A stretch of 64,000 nucleotides of DNA from Eoetvoesiella caeni. GTDB taxonomy: Bacteria > Pseudomonadota > Gammaproteobacteria > Burkholderiales > Burkholderiaceae_B. The stretch is taken from positions 338,666 to 402,665 of the forward strand of contig NZ_QNRQ01000002.1 in assembly GCF_003315175.1 (NCBI RefSeq). The letters are read 5' to 3'. The translations under genes and the position numbers were made by a program. The notes under the pieces were generated by a model, which ran no database searches, was not told the origin of the DNA, and worked only from the letters and a program-made list of their open reading frames with translations. Positions 9,154-21,904 of this stretch are shown here, one piece after another; the first letter of the stretch is position 1, and every line of letters starts with the position of its first letter.

Positions 9154-10338
9154 TCAGAATCTCGTGCACGTATCGGGGCCAATCGCCGCCGCGCCGTCCA
9201 CCTTGCTCAGAACCTTGAACTGACCATTTTGCAGGCTGGTAACATACATGTCCTGAATAGCCTGATGATCCCCTGCACGCATGGTTTTCTTGCCTTGGGG
9301 TGTCATCCACTCCAATCCTTCCATAGCCTTGCGAACCTTGACCGTGTCGGTGCTCTGCGCTTTCTCGACGGCAGCCTTGTAGAAATACATCACGCCGTAA
9401 GAGTCGGCGCCATATAGATCGGGCGAAGCCTTGTATGCCGCGTCGAATGCGGCCACGAATTTCTTGTTTTCGGGAATATCCAGATCAAGTGAATAACCCA
9501 CACCCGTGGTAAAGCCCTCGGCATTCTTGCCCATGGCATCTAAATTCTGCGAGGTGACTGTTCCCGAGGCGCCGACAATAGCCATTTTCTTCAATAAGCC
9601 GTATTCGCTCAATTGATTAAACAAACGTACAGTGTCGTTACCGGCGACCGACGTGTACATCACATTCGGACGGGCCGCACGAATCTGGCCAAAGAAGGGT
9701 GAGTAGTCCTTGTTGTCAAGCGGCGCAAACACTTCACCCACTGTCTTGGCTCCCTTGGCTTCCGCCGCGGTTTTGAAGGCGTGAACTGTGCTTCGCCCCA
9801 TTTCATAATCAGGGCCTAGATAAAACACTTCGGCGTTCGGCCTGGCGTTGCTAAGCCATTCAGCCAAAGCCACTGACTGCTGGCCCGCCTTGGCATTCAC
9901 CCTAAACACATTGGGTGAGCATTTGTCTCCGGTGATCGCATCGGAAAACGAAACAGTGGTAGCGATAAGACGTTCATTGCGCTCGGCCACCTGACCGACT
10001 GCCAGCGTCGAGGCAGAGCTGACCGTGCCGGTCAGAAAATCCACCTTCGATACCTGAAACAGCTTCTCTGCTTTAGGTGTAGCAACTGAAGGGTTAGCCT
10101 CTTCATCTTCAAAGAGCAATTCAATCTTGCGCCCCATAACGCCGCCGGCATCGTTTATCTCTTTGGTGGCCAGTTCAATGCCCCAACGAACTTGCTGCCC
10201 AAGACTTGCATACGTGCCAGACAATGGCGTCAGCACCCCGATCTTGATTGGCTCGGCAGATTGCGCCGCGACGGTGCCCGCGAAGCCTGCTGCCAACGTG
10301 GCGATAATGATTCCGCAAAATAGTTGTGAGTTGTTCAT
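9154..10338 (-). CDS. Periplasmic substrate-binding protein of the LIV-type transporter
   Basis: A 394-aa leucine-binding-protein-like periplasmic binding protein. It begins with a clear signal peptide (about residues 1-25, hydrophobic core followed by VAAQS) and then IKIGVLTPLSGTYASLGQQ, the usual family opening. The ribosome binding site AGGAGA precedes the ATG at 10338. Its neighbours are the acyl-CoA synthetase upstream and livHMGF downstream. The ligand is unknown. By linkage it would be the acid activated by that synthetase, possibly 2-furoate. Confidence 0.9.
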   Translation of the reverse strand: MNNSQLFCGIIIATLAAGFAGTVAAQSAEPIKIGVLTPLSGTYASLGQQVRWGIELATKEINDAGGVMGRKIELLFEDEEANPSVATPKAEKLFQVSKVDFLTGTVSSASTLAVGQVAERNERLIATTVSFSDAITGDKCSPNVFRVNAKAGQQSVALAEWLSNARPNAEVFYLGPDYEMGRSTVHAFKTAAEAKGAKTVGEVFAPLDNKDYSPFFGQIRAARPNVMYTSVAGNDTVRLFNQLSEYGLLKKMAIVGASGTVTSQNLDAMGKNAEGFTTGVGYSLDLDIPENKKFVAAFDAAYKASPDLYGADSYGVMYFYKAAVEKAQSTDTVKVRKAMEGLEWMTPQGKKTMRAGDHQAIQDMYVTSLQNGQFKVLSKVDGAAAIGPDTCTRF

Positions 10339-10398
10339 ATTGTCTCCTGATTTTGTCTTTAAGAATGTTCAGCCTGCTGTATTGCCAACCACGTCCTT

Positions 10399-11925
10399 CT
10401 ACTGTTGCTCGGGTTCGTATTCGTTAGCCACCAATTTTCGACGCAGCAATTTCCCGACTGGCGAGCGGGGCACCTCACGGACGAAGACGTAAGAGCGAGG
10501 ACGCTTGAAGTTTGCCAACCCAGAAGAGCGACAGTGATTATCCAGCTCGTCTTCCGTTACTGCGCCAATCCGCTTAATGAAAGCGGTAACCTTTTGACCC
10601 CAGCGTGGATCCGAAATGCCCACCACCGCCACCTCATCGACGGCCGGGTGCAGCGAAAGCAGACTTTCTATCTCGATGGGAGAGATGTTTTCCCCCCCAC
10701 TGATAATCATGTCGTCAGTCCTGCCCGATACAAAAAGGTCGCCATCGCTATCGACGTAACCTGTGTCGCCGGTAAAGTACCAACCCCCGCGCAATGCCTT
10801 GGCATCGGCGTCCGGCCTGTTCCAATAGCCCTCGAACGATTCGTCCCCTGCAAGGTCGGCGATGATCTCACCCTCTTCGTATTCAGGGACGACGCAGTCC
10901 GGATCCCCGGAGTTCAACTGAACGACCCGGATGCGTTGATTGATTCCGGCCTTGCCCGCACTACCCGGCTTTTTTGCGGCTTCTTGATCAATAGTGAAGG
11001 TGTAGACCTCCGAAGAACCGTAGTGATTGACGAAGAGTTCAGGCAAAAAAACTGCAACCAGCTTTTGCACCAAATCCTGATTCATTGATGCGCCAGCAAA
11101 GCCAAGCTTGCGCACTGACGATAAATCCGTACGCGCACAATCCGGGTGTGCCACGACATCGTGATAAAGCGTTGGAACCAGATACAGGTTTGTAATGCGT
11201 TCGGCTTCGATGGTGGCCAACACAGAGGCTGGATCAAATTTAGGAACGCACACAAAGCACCCGTCAATCAAGGCCATGGCCAACAATGAGCGCACACCCA
11301 TGGTGTGATAAAGAGGCATAACACCCAATGTGCACTCGCCATGCCGGTAGAGATTCTGGGCAACATGAGCCAACGCCGCAGAACGCTCGTGGCGGTGGCG
11401 GCGAGGCACCCCTTTGGGCTTCCCTGTGGTTCCAGACGTATACAGCATCAAGGACCAATCTTCAGCACATGCACTTACGGGCTTCATCAGCTTAGCCGCC
11501 TGCAGCAAGTCATCAAGTGTCAAATTGCCGCCGGTGGCTCCTCCAACGGCTATGCGCGACAAACGCCGCGCGGTGCTCGACTCGGCCACCGCCTGTGCCG
11601 AAACGTCCTGAAACGCAAGCACCCTGGCACCAGAATCCTCAATGCAGTAATCGATCTCTTCAGGCTTGGCACGCCAATTCAACGGAGTAACTATCGCGCC
11701 AAGAAACTGACACGCCCAATGCAGAGTCGCCATCTCCCACCGGTTCTGCAGCACCAGAATCATATGGTCGCCCTTCTCGACTCCCATATTGCGCAAACCA
11801 CCCGCAACACTCCGAATGCGCTCATACCACTCTGCATAGCTAAGACGCACTTCTCCATCAACTACGGCAATCGCACCTGGGCTGCGCTCCACCGCCGCCA
11901 GAAAACTTGTCCCCAAATCAAGCAT
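10399..11925 (-). CDS. AMP-forming acyl-CoA synthetase, possible 2-furoyl-CoA synthetase
   Basis: A 508-aa member of the ANL superfamily, which activates a carboxylic acid with ATP and CoA. Motifs: P-loop-like YTSGTTGKPKGVPRR, GWYFTGDTGYVDSDGDLFVSGR, and the C-terminal catalytic lysine region PRSPVGKLLRRKL. Start chosen at 11925 (MLDLGTSFLAAVE), which overlaps the hydroxylase small-subunit stop by 8 bases. The longer frame upstream lies inside that gene. It corresponds to HmfD in the furoate pathway, or to HbaA-like ligases in hydroxybenzoate clusters. The substrate is inferred, not seen. Confidence 0.8.
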   Translation of the reverse strand: MLDLGTSFLAAVERSPGAIAVVDGEVRLSYAEWYERIRSVAGGLRNMGVEKGDHMILVLQNRWEMATLHWACQFLGAIVTPLNWRAKPEEIDYCIEDSGARVLAFQDVSAQAVAESSTARRLSRIAVGGATGGNLTLDDLLQAAKLMKPVSACAEDWSLMLYTSGTTGKPKGVPRRHRHERSAALAHVAQNLYRHGECTLGVMPLYHTMGVRSLLAMALIDGCFVCVPKFDPASVLATIEAERITNLYLVPTLYHDVVAHPDCARTDLSSVRKLGFAGASMNQDLVQKLVAVFLPELFVNHYGSSEVYTFTIDQEAAKKPGSAGKAGINQRIRVVQLNSGDPDCVVPEYEEGEIIADLAGDESFEGYWNRPDADAKALRGGWYFTGDTGYVDSDGDLFVSGRTDDMIISGGENISPIEIESLLSLHPAVDEVAVVGISDPRWGQKVTAFIKRIGAVTEDELDNHCRSSGLANFKRPRSYVFVREVPRSPVGKLLRRKLVANEYEPEQQ

Positions 11926-12442
11926 TTTTATCTTCCACCAAAGTAGGGTTATTACGCAACGCGGCAACATCAAGCACCGCATTGACAATATTGGTATAGC
12001 CAGTGCATCGGCATAGGTGTCCCGAAAGCATTTCGCGCACGTCATGCTCGGTAGGATTTGGAACGCGTCTTAAATAGTGCTCGCAAGACATCAAGATTCC
12101 CGCCGTGCAATAGCCGCATTGCAGCGCGTGGTGACGATGAAATGCTTCTTGCAGATCGGCCAGCCCCTCTGCGGTTTCTTGCGCCAAGCCCTCCACTGTG
12201 TCGACCTTGCGATCCTGGGCCTGCACGGCAAGTTGCAGGCAGGATCGAACGGCAATTCCGTCGATCTGCACCGTGCACGCACCACAAACTCCATGTTCGC
12301 AACCAACATGAGTGCCAGTTGCCCCCAGCTCAAGACGCAGGAAATCCGACAACAACATACGCGAGTCGGTGTACCCGCTGCGTTCGACCCCATTCAGCGT
12401 CAATGAAATCCGATTGAAGGTGTCTTTCTCGTATCGCTTCAT
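11918..12442 (-). CDS. Molybdenum hydroxylase small subunit, two [2Fe-2S] clusters
   Basis: A 174-aa iron-sulfur subunit of the xanthine dehydrogenase family. The N-terminal plant-type ferredoxin domain carries GCEHGVCGACTVQIDG, and the C-terminal domain carries QCGYCTAGILMSC and GHLCRCTGY. It passes electrons between the molybdenum and FAD subunits. The ATG at 12442 overlaps the medium-subunit stop (ATGA). It would be HmfC if this is a 2-furoyl-CoA dehydrogenase. Confidence 0.9.
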   Translation of the reverse strand: MKRYEKDTFNRISLTLNGVERSGYTDSRMLLSDFLRLELGATGTHVGCEHGVCGACTVQIDGIAVRSCLQLAVQAQDRKVDTVEGLAQETAEGLADLQEAFHRHHALQCGYCTAGILMSCEHYLRRVPNPTEHDVREMLSGHLCRCTGYTNIVNAVLDVAALRNNPTLVEDKNA

Positions 12443-13257
12443 GCCTTCGCCTTTTCAATCAATTTGCGCCCCATATTTCGCACCAGGTGCCGGCGATAAT
12501 GCGCACTGGCGTGTGCGTCGCCCTGAGCATCCAGTTCCCATGCAAAATCATTCAAAGCAATGTCCAAGTCATTGCCTTCCAACATCGACCACTGCCTGCG
12601 CTGAGGACGATCGGCTACTCCTCCGACCGCTACGGCAATGCTGTCTTTGCTGACTATTGCCGCCATTGCAACAATGGCGAAATCCCCATGCCGCATCGAA
12701 ACCTCTTCGAACCCGTAACGAGCTTTAGGATCGCGCAGTGGGAACCGCACCTCCTCCACGATTTCTCCCGGCCTTACAGCAGTAAGCAACATCCCTTGAA
12801 AAAACTCCTCGGCCTCCAGCACCCGACGTCCCGATTTCGAACGCAATACAACCTGGCCATGCAAGGCCGTCAGACACAACGGCAACTCTGCGCTTGGATC
12901 GGCGTGGGCCATGGAACCGCAAACAGTTCCATGGTTGCGAATCTGAAAATGCGATATCCACGGGAAGATCAGCTTAAGCAATGGGACTTCTTCCGCCAGA
13001 GTCGGCCTTGTTTCCACGCTGGCCTGAGTCGCAGCGGCACCCACCGCCAGGTACCCTCTCTCAATGCGGATATAGTCCAGCTCCGCACAGCGGGATATGT
13101 CCACAAGGATTCGAGGCTGTGCAAGACGTATATTCAGCATAGGCATCAGCGACTGCCCTCCCGCCAGAATTTTGGCTTCTTCGCCGTATTGCGCCAAACT
13201 ATCCACCACTTCCTGCGCTGTTTCGGCACGAATGTAATCAAACCCCGCCGGTTTCAT
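12439..13257 (-). CDS. Molybdenum hydroxylase medium subunit, FAD-binding
   Basis: A 272-aa FAD subunit of the xanthine dehydrogenase/CO dehydrogenase type. FAD-binding motifs AGGQSLMPMLNIRL (about residues 32-45) and RNHGTVCGSMAHADPSAELP are present. The start at 13257 (MKPAGFDYI) makes an ATGA overlap with the large-subunit stop, and this is preferred over a longer frame from 13296. It would be HmfB in the furoate scheme. Confidence 0.9.
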   Translation of the reverse strand: MKPAGFDYIRAETAQEVVDSLAQYGEEAKILAGGQSLMPMLNIRLAQPRILVDISRCAELDYIRIERGYLAVGAAATQASVETRPTLAEEVPLLKLIFPWISHFQIRNHGTVCGSMAHADPSAELPLCLTALHGQVVLRSKSGRRVLEAEEFFQGMLLTAVRPGEIVEEVRFPLRDPKARYGFEEVSMRHGDFAIVAMAAIVSKDSIAVAVGGVADRPQRRQWSMLEGNDLDIALNDFAWELDAQGDAHASAHYRRHLVRNMGRKLIEKAKA

Positions 13258-16200
13258 TTCGACACCCCCAACAAATTTAGAAGATGCCGCCACCACGATT
13301 GGCCCGGCACCGCCGCATCGCCCCCGGCCTGGCGTCCCAATTGCTCAAACAATTGCTTAAGCACCACTTTGGCCGCACCTTCCAGCATCCTTCCACCCAC
13401 AGCAGCCACCTTGCCGCTTACAGCGACTTCATAGTCATACGACAAGCGCATGCCATTGGGAGTCGGCTCCAGCTGCAACCGGCCGTTACCCTCTGCGGAG
13501 CCTAGCGAACTGACTCCGCTGCCCCCCAGTGACAAACCATGCGGAGGATCCAGGTCACTTAACCTGACTTGAGCCAAATAGCGGGCCTTGACCAGGCCGA
13601 TGCCGATTGTGACGTCGGCGCGATAGTGATTCTCGCTAATCAAGGTGAGGCCTCGGCATCCTGGAACCACTCGGGCCAAAGCATCCGGACTCAGCAACAC
13701 TGCATATACCTGCTCGGGAGTGGCGGCCAAATCAACCGCGCCGGACATATGCAACGCATGCCCACCCTTGCTTTTCTTTACGGGGGCCTGCGGGTGCGAA
13801 GCCTGACTCATAGGGCTAGGCTCTGGATCGGTGGTGGCCAACAGCGCATGAATGCGGGAAGGGGTCAGCGGCAAACGGATATCGGCAACCCCTAGCGCGT
13901 CTGCCACAGCGTTGGCAATACACACCGGCGTGCTCATGTTGTTGCCTTCACCGATTCCTTTCGTGCCAAGCGGCGTGAAAGGAGAAGGCGTTTCCATATG
14001 CAGAATCATTGGGTCGGGAACCTCGCAGCTCGTCGGCACCAAGTAATCCGCGAAGGTGCCGGACAAGAAGCTGCCGTCATCACCGTAGACGAACTCTTCC
14101 AGAAGCGCAGCACCAACACCTTGCGCGAATCCTCCGCGGGATTGTCCATCCGCCAAAGCGGGATTAAGGATTTTTCCGGCGTCGTGCAAAGTGATATAGC
14201 GATCAATGCGGACTTTGCCCGTCACTCGATCCACCTCCAGCCCGCAAATATCAAACACCAAGCCGTATACCGCCGAGCTGTTGATTACATCATTTTCATC
14301 CGGTGCCACTAACTGAGGGGGAGTCCAAAATACCGTCTCACGTAGCCCTGGCTCCATGCCCGACGGCAGCGTGGCCGGAGACCAATGCGCATTGCCGGCC
14401 ACACGATGAAACGCAAGCTTATGCTCGGGGTTGGACTGTACGAAGATTTTTCGCTGAGCAAAGACTAGTTCATTAGGCGAAACCCGCAGCGTATCGGCAG
14501 CGATCAGCGCCAGCTTTTCGCGTACCTTCATCGCCGCAAGATGCACGGTGCCTGCTACGGCACCAGCGAAGCGGCTGGAATAATTGCCAGCCGCAATCGA
14601 CCAACCATCCTTTTGTGTATCGTGCTCGGTATTGACCACGATATCGTCGGGCTCCAGGCCCAGCGCGTCGGCCACGACTTGCGCAACAACCGTACGATGC
14701 CCCTGGCCTTGCGGTACCGAGTCGATCATTACGCTTACGCTTCCAAGCCCGTCGATATTGATGGTGGCGCTAGTATTTGCGCCGTTCTTCGGGCCCGCTT
14801 TGGCACGCTCGTCCGGCGTCAGGGCGGTGGTGATATAGCCCATATTGGAGATGGATGGCTCAACAATCATGGCGTAGCCTATGCCGTACACGCCACCCTT
14901 CGCCCTCACCTGTTCACGCCGCGCCAGTAGCTCGTCCAGCCCCCCCTCCTTACAGGCCTGGCTGATCGCCGCTTGATAGTTTCCAGAATCGTATAAGGAT
15001 CCGGCCGGCGTCAGATATGGAAACGCGTCCGCTTCAATCAAATTGCGGGCGATTACATCCAACGGATCCAAATCCAGCTCAACGGCGATCCGTTGCATCA
15101 AGCGCTCGAGCGCGAAATACATTTGGGGTCCACCAAAACCTCGCACCAAACCGGTGGGCGTCTTGTTTGTTAAAACAACCTGGTTACGCACATCAAGGTG
15201 CCGTACTTTATATGCTCCCGTGAGCATTCCGTGCATACGATAGAAGGTTGCAGGCTCGGGGGCGCGCAAATATGCGCCGCAGTCATCAATTTGATGATAA
15301 CGAAGCGCCAGTATCTCGCCATCGGCCTGCACCGCCGCCTCAATCGTTGTAACGCGATTGGTAGCGGAAACCGCAGCCACCAAATGCTCCAGACGGTCTT
15401 CGATCCACTTCACCGGCGCTCCCGCTTTTCGCGACGCCAGACACATCAACACGACGTAAGTCGATACCGCCTGTTTGGTGCCAAAGCTGCCGCCCGAATC
15501 GTGAGGCGTACGCATGCGCAATTTGGCCCCGGGCACTTTCAGCGCTCGCGCCATCACAGGGTGCAGCGCGAACGGTCCCTGAAAATTCGACAGCACATCG
15601 TAACCATCGCCGCCGGACAGGTACTCCGCCACAACGGCAAAGCACTCCATCGGCGTACAGGAATTTCGTGGATAATGCACCTTGATGCTGACCGTGCGTT
15701 CGGCCGAAGCAAACACCGACTCGGGGTCGCCGTAACGGAAGTTCCTATCGTTGACCGCGTTGGTACCCACAGCGTCGTGCAGAACCGGAGCATCCGGACA
15801 CAACGCCTGTTCCGGATCCACGACGACACCCAGCTTGACGTATTCCACACTAATCAACTCTAGCGCGTCTTCAGCTATATAACGACTTTCCGCCATTACA
15901 ACAGCCACCGGCTCTCCTACATAGCGTACGCGCTCTATCGCCATACACCAATGCTCCATCGGCTGCTTCACCCCCACCGCAAATGGGGTCGCCCAATGTT
16001 TGATGTCGGCGCCCGTCAACACGGCACGAACGCCAGCCAGCCGCAGCGCGGCGGAAGTGTCGATGGATCGTATCTGCGCATGGCCATGCGGTGAACGCAA
16101 TATAGCTGCATACAACGTACCTGGCTTAACACCAACGTCATCAACAAAACTTCCACGGCCTGTTAGCAGAGGCGTGTCCTCCACTCGCAGCGCGGAGCGT

Positions 16201-16298
16201 CCAATATGCTTTTGCGCACCGGTCCGAGCGGAAGCGGCAGCAGCACCGGCAAGAACTGTAGTTGAGCAATCCAAAATAGGCGCCTCTTTTTGCAACAT
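13254..16298 (-). CDS. Molybdopterin-binding large subunit with C-terminal SRPBCC domain, probable 2-furoyl-CoA dehydrogenase subunit
   Basis: A 1014-aa catalytic subunit of the xanthine dehydrogenase family. The molybdenum-cofactor segments are visible: GGSFGTKQ, GLVRGFGGPQMYFALERLMQ, and the catalytic glutamate in GTKGIGEGNN. The AYRCSFR motif of CO dehydrogenases is absent, which argues for a hydroxylase. After a linker near residue 840, the last 160 or so residues (from GAVDLAATPEQVYAVLLSPDALARVVPGC) read as a CoxG-like SRPBCC domain. That domain is normally a separate protein used in maturation or membrane attachment. It heads the catabolic operon. 4-Hydroxybenzoyl-CoA reductase and CO-dehydrogenase-like enzymes are alternatives that I consider less likely. 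Confidence 0.82.
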   Translation of the reverse strand: MLQKEAPILDCSTTVLAGAAAASARTGAQKHIGRSALRVEDTPLLTGRGSFVDDVGVKPGTLYAAILRSPHGHAQIRSIDTSAALRLAGVRAVLTGADIKHWATPFAVGVKQPMEHWCMAIERVRYVGEPVAVVMAESRYIAEDALELISVEYVKLGVVVDPEQALCPDAPVLHDAVGTNAVNDRNFRYGDPESVFASAERTVSIKVHYPRNSCTPMECFAVVAEYLSGGDGYDVLSNFQGPFALHPVMARALKVPGAKLRMRTPHDSGGSFGTKQAVSTYVVLMCLASRKAGAPVKWIEDRLEHLVAAVSATNRVTTIEAAVQADGEILALRYHQIDDCGAYLRAPEPATFYRMHGMLTGAYKVRHLDVRNQVVLTNKTPTGLVRGFGGPQMYFALERLMQRIAVELDLDPLDVIARNLIEADAFPYLTPAGSLYDSGNYQAAISQACKEGGLDELLARREQVRAKGGVYGIGYAMIVEPSISNMGYITTALTPDERAKAGPKNGANTSATINIDGLGSVSVMIDSVPQGQGHRTVVAQVVADALGLEPDDIVVNTEHDTQKDGWSIAAGNYSSRFAGAVAGTVHLAAMKVREKLALIAADTLRVSPNELVFAQRKIFVQSNPEHKLAFHRVAGNAHWSPATLPSGMEPGLRETVFWTPPQLVAPDENDVINSSAVYGLVFDICGLEVDRVTGKVRIDRYITLHDAGKILNPALADGQSRGGFAQGVGAALLEEFVYGDDGSFLSGTFADYLVPTSCEVPDPMILHMETPSPFTPLGTKGIGEGNNMSTPVCIANAVADALGVADIRLPLTPSRIHALLATTDPEPSPMSQASHPQAPVKKSKGGHALHMSGAVDLAATPEQVYAVLLSPDALARVVPGCRGLTLISENHYRADVTIGIGLVKARYLAQVRLSDLDPPHGLSLGGSGVSSLGSAEGNGRLQLEPTPNGMRLSYDYEVAVSGKVAAVGGRMLEGAAKVVLKQLFEQLGRQAGGDAAVPGQSWWRHLLNLLGVSK

Positions 16299-16361
16299 GA
16301 CTAATGCAAAAAGTGTAGGGCGGCATGCGATGAAGCGCGTTACCTTCGAGTCTGGCTATTT

Positions 16362-16390
16362 ACCATAGAGTCTTTTTTTTACTGATGCAA
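16362..16390 (-). promoter_or_regulatory. Candidate promoter of the catabolic operon
   Basis: On the minus strand there is TTGCAT (16385-16390), a 17-base spacer and TATGGT (16362-16367), about 65 bases upstream of the large-subunit ATG and downstream of the AraC gene. The hexamers are moderate matches, as expected for an activated promoter. It is the best pair I could find in this 170-base gap. Confidence 0.35.
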
Positions 16391-16470
16391 GAAGCTTGAC
16401 GCACCCAGCCGCCAGCGGCGGCACATTTATGAAGATCAGTTGGAATAGGGCCGAAGACGAATGAAAAGGC

Positions 16471-17328
16471 TTAAGCGGGAGACTGCGCCAATACGTTGAC
16501 CACTTTACGGTACTGGCTGGGCGTGGCGCCGACATGTTGATGAAAGAACCGCGTGAAATGGCTTTGAGCACTAAAACCAAGATTTCCCGACAGCAACGCC
16601 AGCGGCTGCTGAGTTTGAGCAATCCCCTGGATAGCCGCTTCCATGCGCAGCACATTGGCATAGACAATTGGCGTTACATGCGTGGATTGCTGAAAAAGCT
16701 TGAAAAAGTGTGCTCGCGACAAGCAAGCCTGCTCGGCCAGGGTGTTTATGTCGAGCTCGGAGCCGAGATTGGCCCGCATATATGAAATTGCCCTGCGGAT
16801 GCGAAAATCCGGTATGGCAGGAATATTGCCCTGTAGCAGTAAATTAAAACGGCGCCACTCGGAAAACGACTCGATTACCGCAATCATCAGATTGAATAGT
16901 TGCTCTTCCAGATATTGATCGCTTAAATCGTCTCCGTACAACATCTCGGTTGCCAGAGTATTTGAAAGTTTGCGCACGCGATCGGAAATTTGCACGCACG
17001 AATGGGGAAAGAACCCTGGATTACCACTGGAAATTAATGCCTTTTCAATTTCGACCAGCCATTGAGGCTCGATATAAAGACCCAGAATAATCGTGCGCGG
17101 AGCCTCGGTATTGTGCGTATATGCATGCGGTTCCCAGGTGTTTATGAGAACCATGGTGTCGTCGGTTAACGGCACAGATTTATCGCGTACGGAAAAATGC
17201 GTATCTGCGCCACCAACCTTGATTAACGCATGACACTGAGTATGGGCGTGTGTAACCAACGGTCGATCCATATCTAATAGAGCGATCCGTCCAAACTTAC
17301 CCTGAAAAGCTCGTATTGCGACAGACAT
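16471..17328 (-). CDS. AraC-family transcriptional regulator
   Basis: A 285-aa regulator. The N-terminal cupin-like sensor (about residues 10-100, with several His residues around PLVTHAHTQCHALIKVGG) is followed by two C-terminal helix-turn-helix units: LDINTLAEQACLSRAHFFKLFQQ and the GFSAQSHFTRFFHQHVGATPSQYR signature. Start chosen at 17328 because GGGAG lies 7 bases upstream. The frame is open back to 17418. Its position directly before the hydroxylase genes suggests that it controls the catabolic cassette in response to the substrate or its CoA ester. Confidence 0.88.
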   Translation of the reverse strand: MSVAIRAFQGKFGRIALLDMDRPLVTHAHTQCHALIKVGGADTHFSVRDKSVPLTDDTMVLINTWEPHAYTHNTEAPRTIILGLYIEPQWLVEIEKALISSGNPGFFPHSCVQISDRVRKLSNTLATEMLYGDDLSDQYLEEQLFNLMIAVIESFSEWRRFNLLLQGNIPAIPDFRIRRAISYMRANLGSELDINTLAEQACLSRAHFFKLFQQSTHVTPIVYANVLRMEAAIQGIAQTQQPLALLSGNLGFSAQSHFTRFFHQHVGATPSQYRKVVNVLAQSPA

Positions 17329-17602
17329 TGGAACTCCCGGAGCACGATCGACACAATGGCAGGGCCGAAAAGACATTCCTTTTGGCGGCACAACCCGTAT
17401 TTGTGCGCAAACAGCCAATACACCGAATATTTTAGAGTTGTAGATGTGCCCTTGCGTATTCTGACTTGCTTTTTGTTGCGCCGAAATCGGGGCAAACCAT
17501 TACTGCCGGTTTGCCGATTGCTTGCTTTAAACATTCTAGTCAAGCAAACACCACACTCTGCAAAAGCAAGGCCGCATTTAGCCGTGCGCGCCATCACCGC
17601 AA

Positions 17603-17639
17603 AAAAAACGCCAGACAGAATGACCGCCTGGCGTTTTTT
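17603..17639 (-). terminator. Rho-independent terminator after rpoC
   Basis: The sequence aaaaaacgccag (17603-17614) pairs with ctggcgtttttt (17628-17639) around a 13-base loop. The A-tract and T-tract make it look functional in both directions. It closes the rpoBC operon and separates it from the AraC gene and catabolic cassette. Confidence 0.85.
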
Positions 17640-17656
17640 GAGCACTTAAGTGATGA

Positions 17657-21903
<4,247 letters not shown>

Positions 21904-21904
<1 letters not shown>

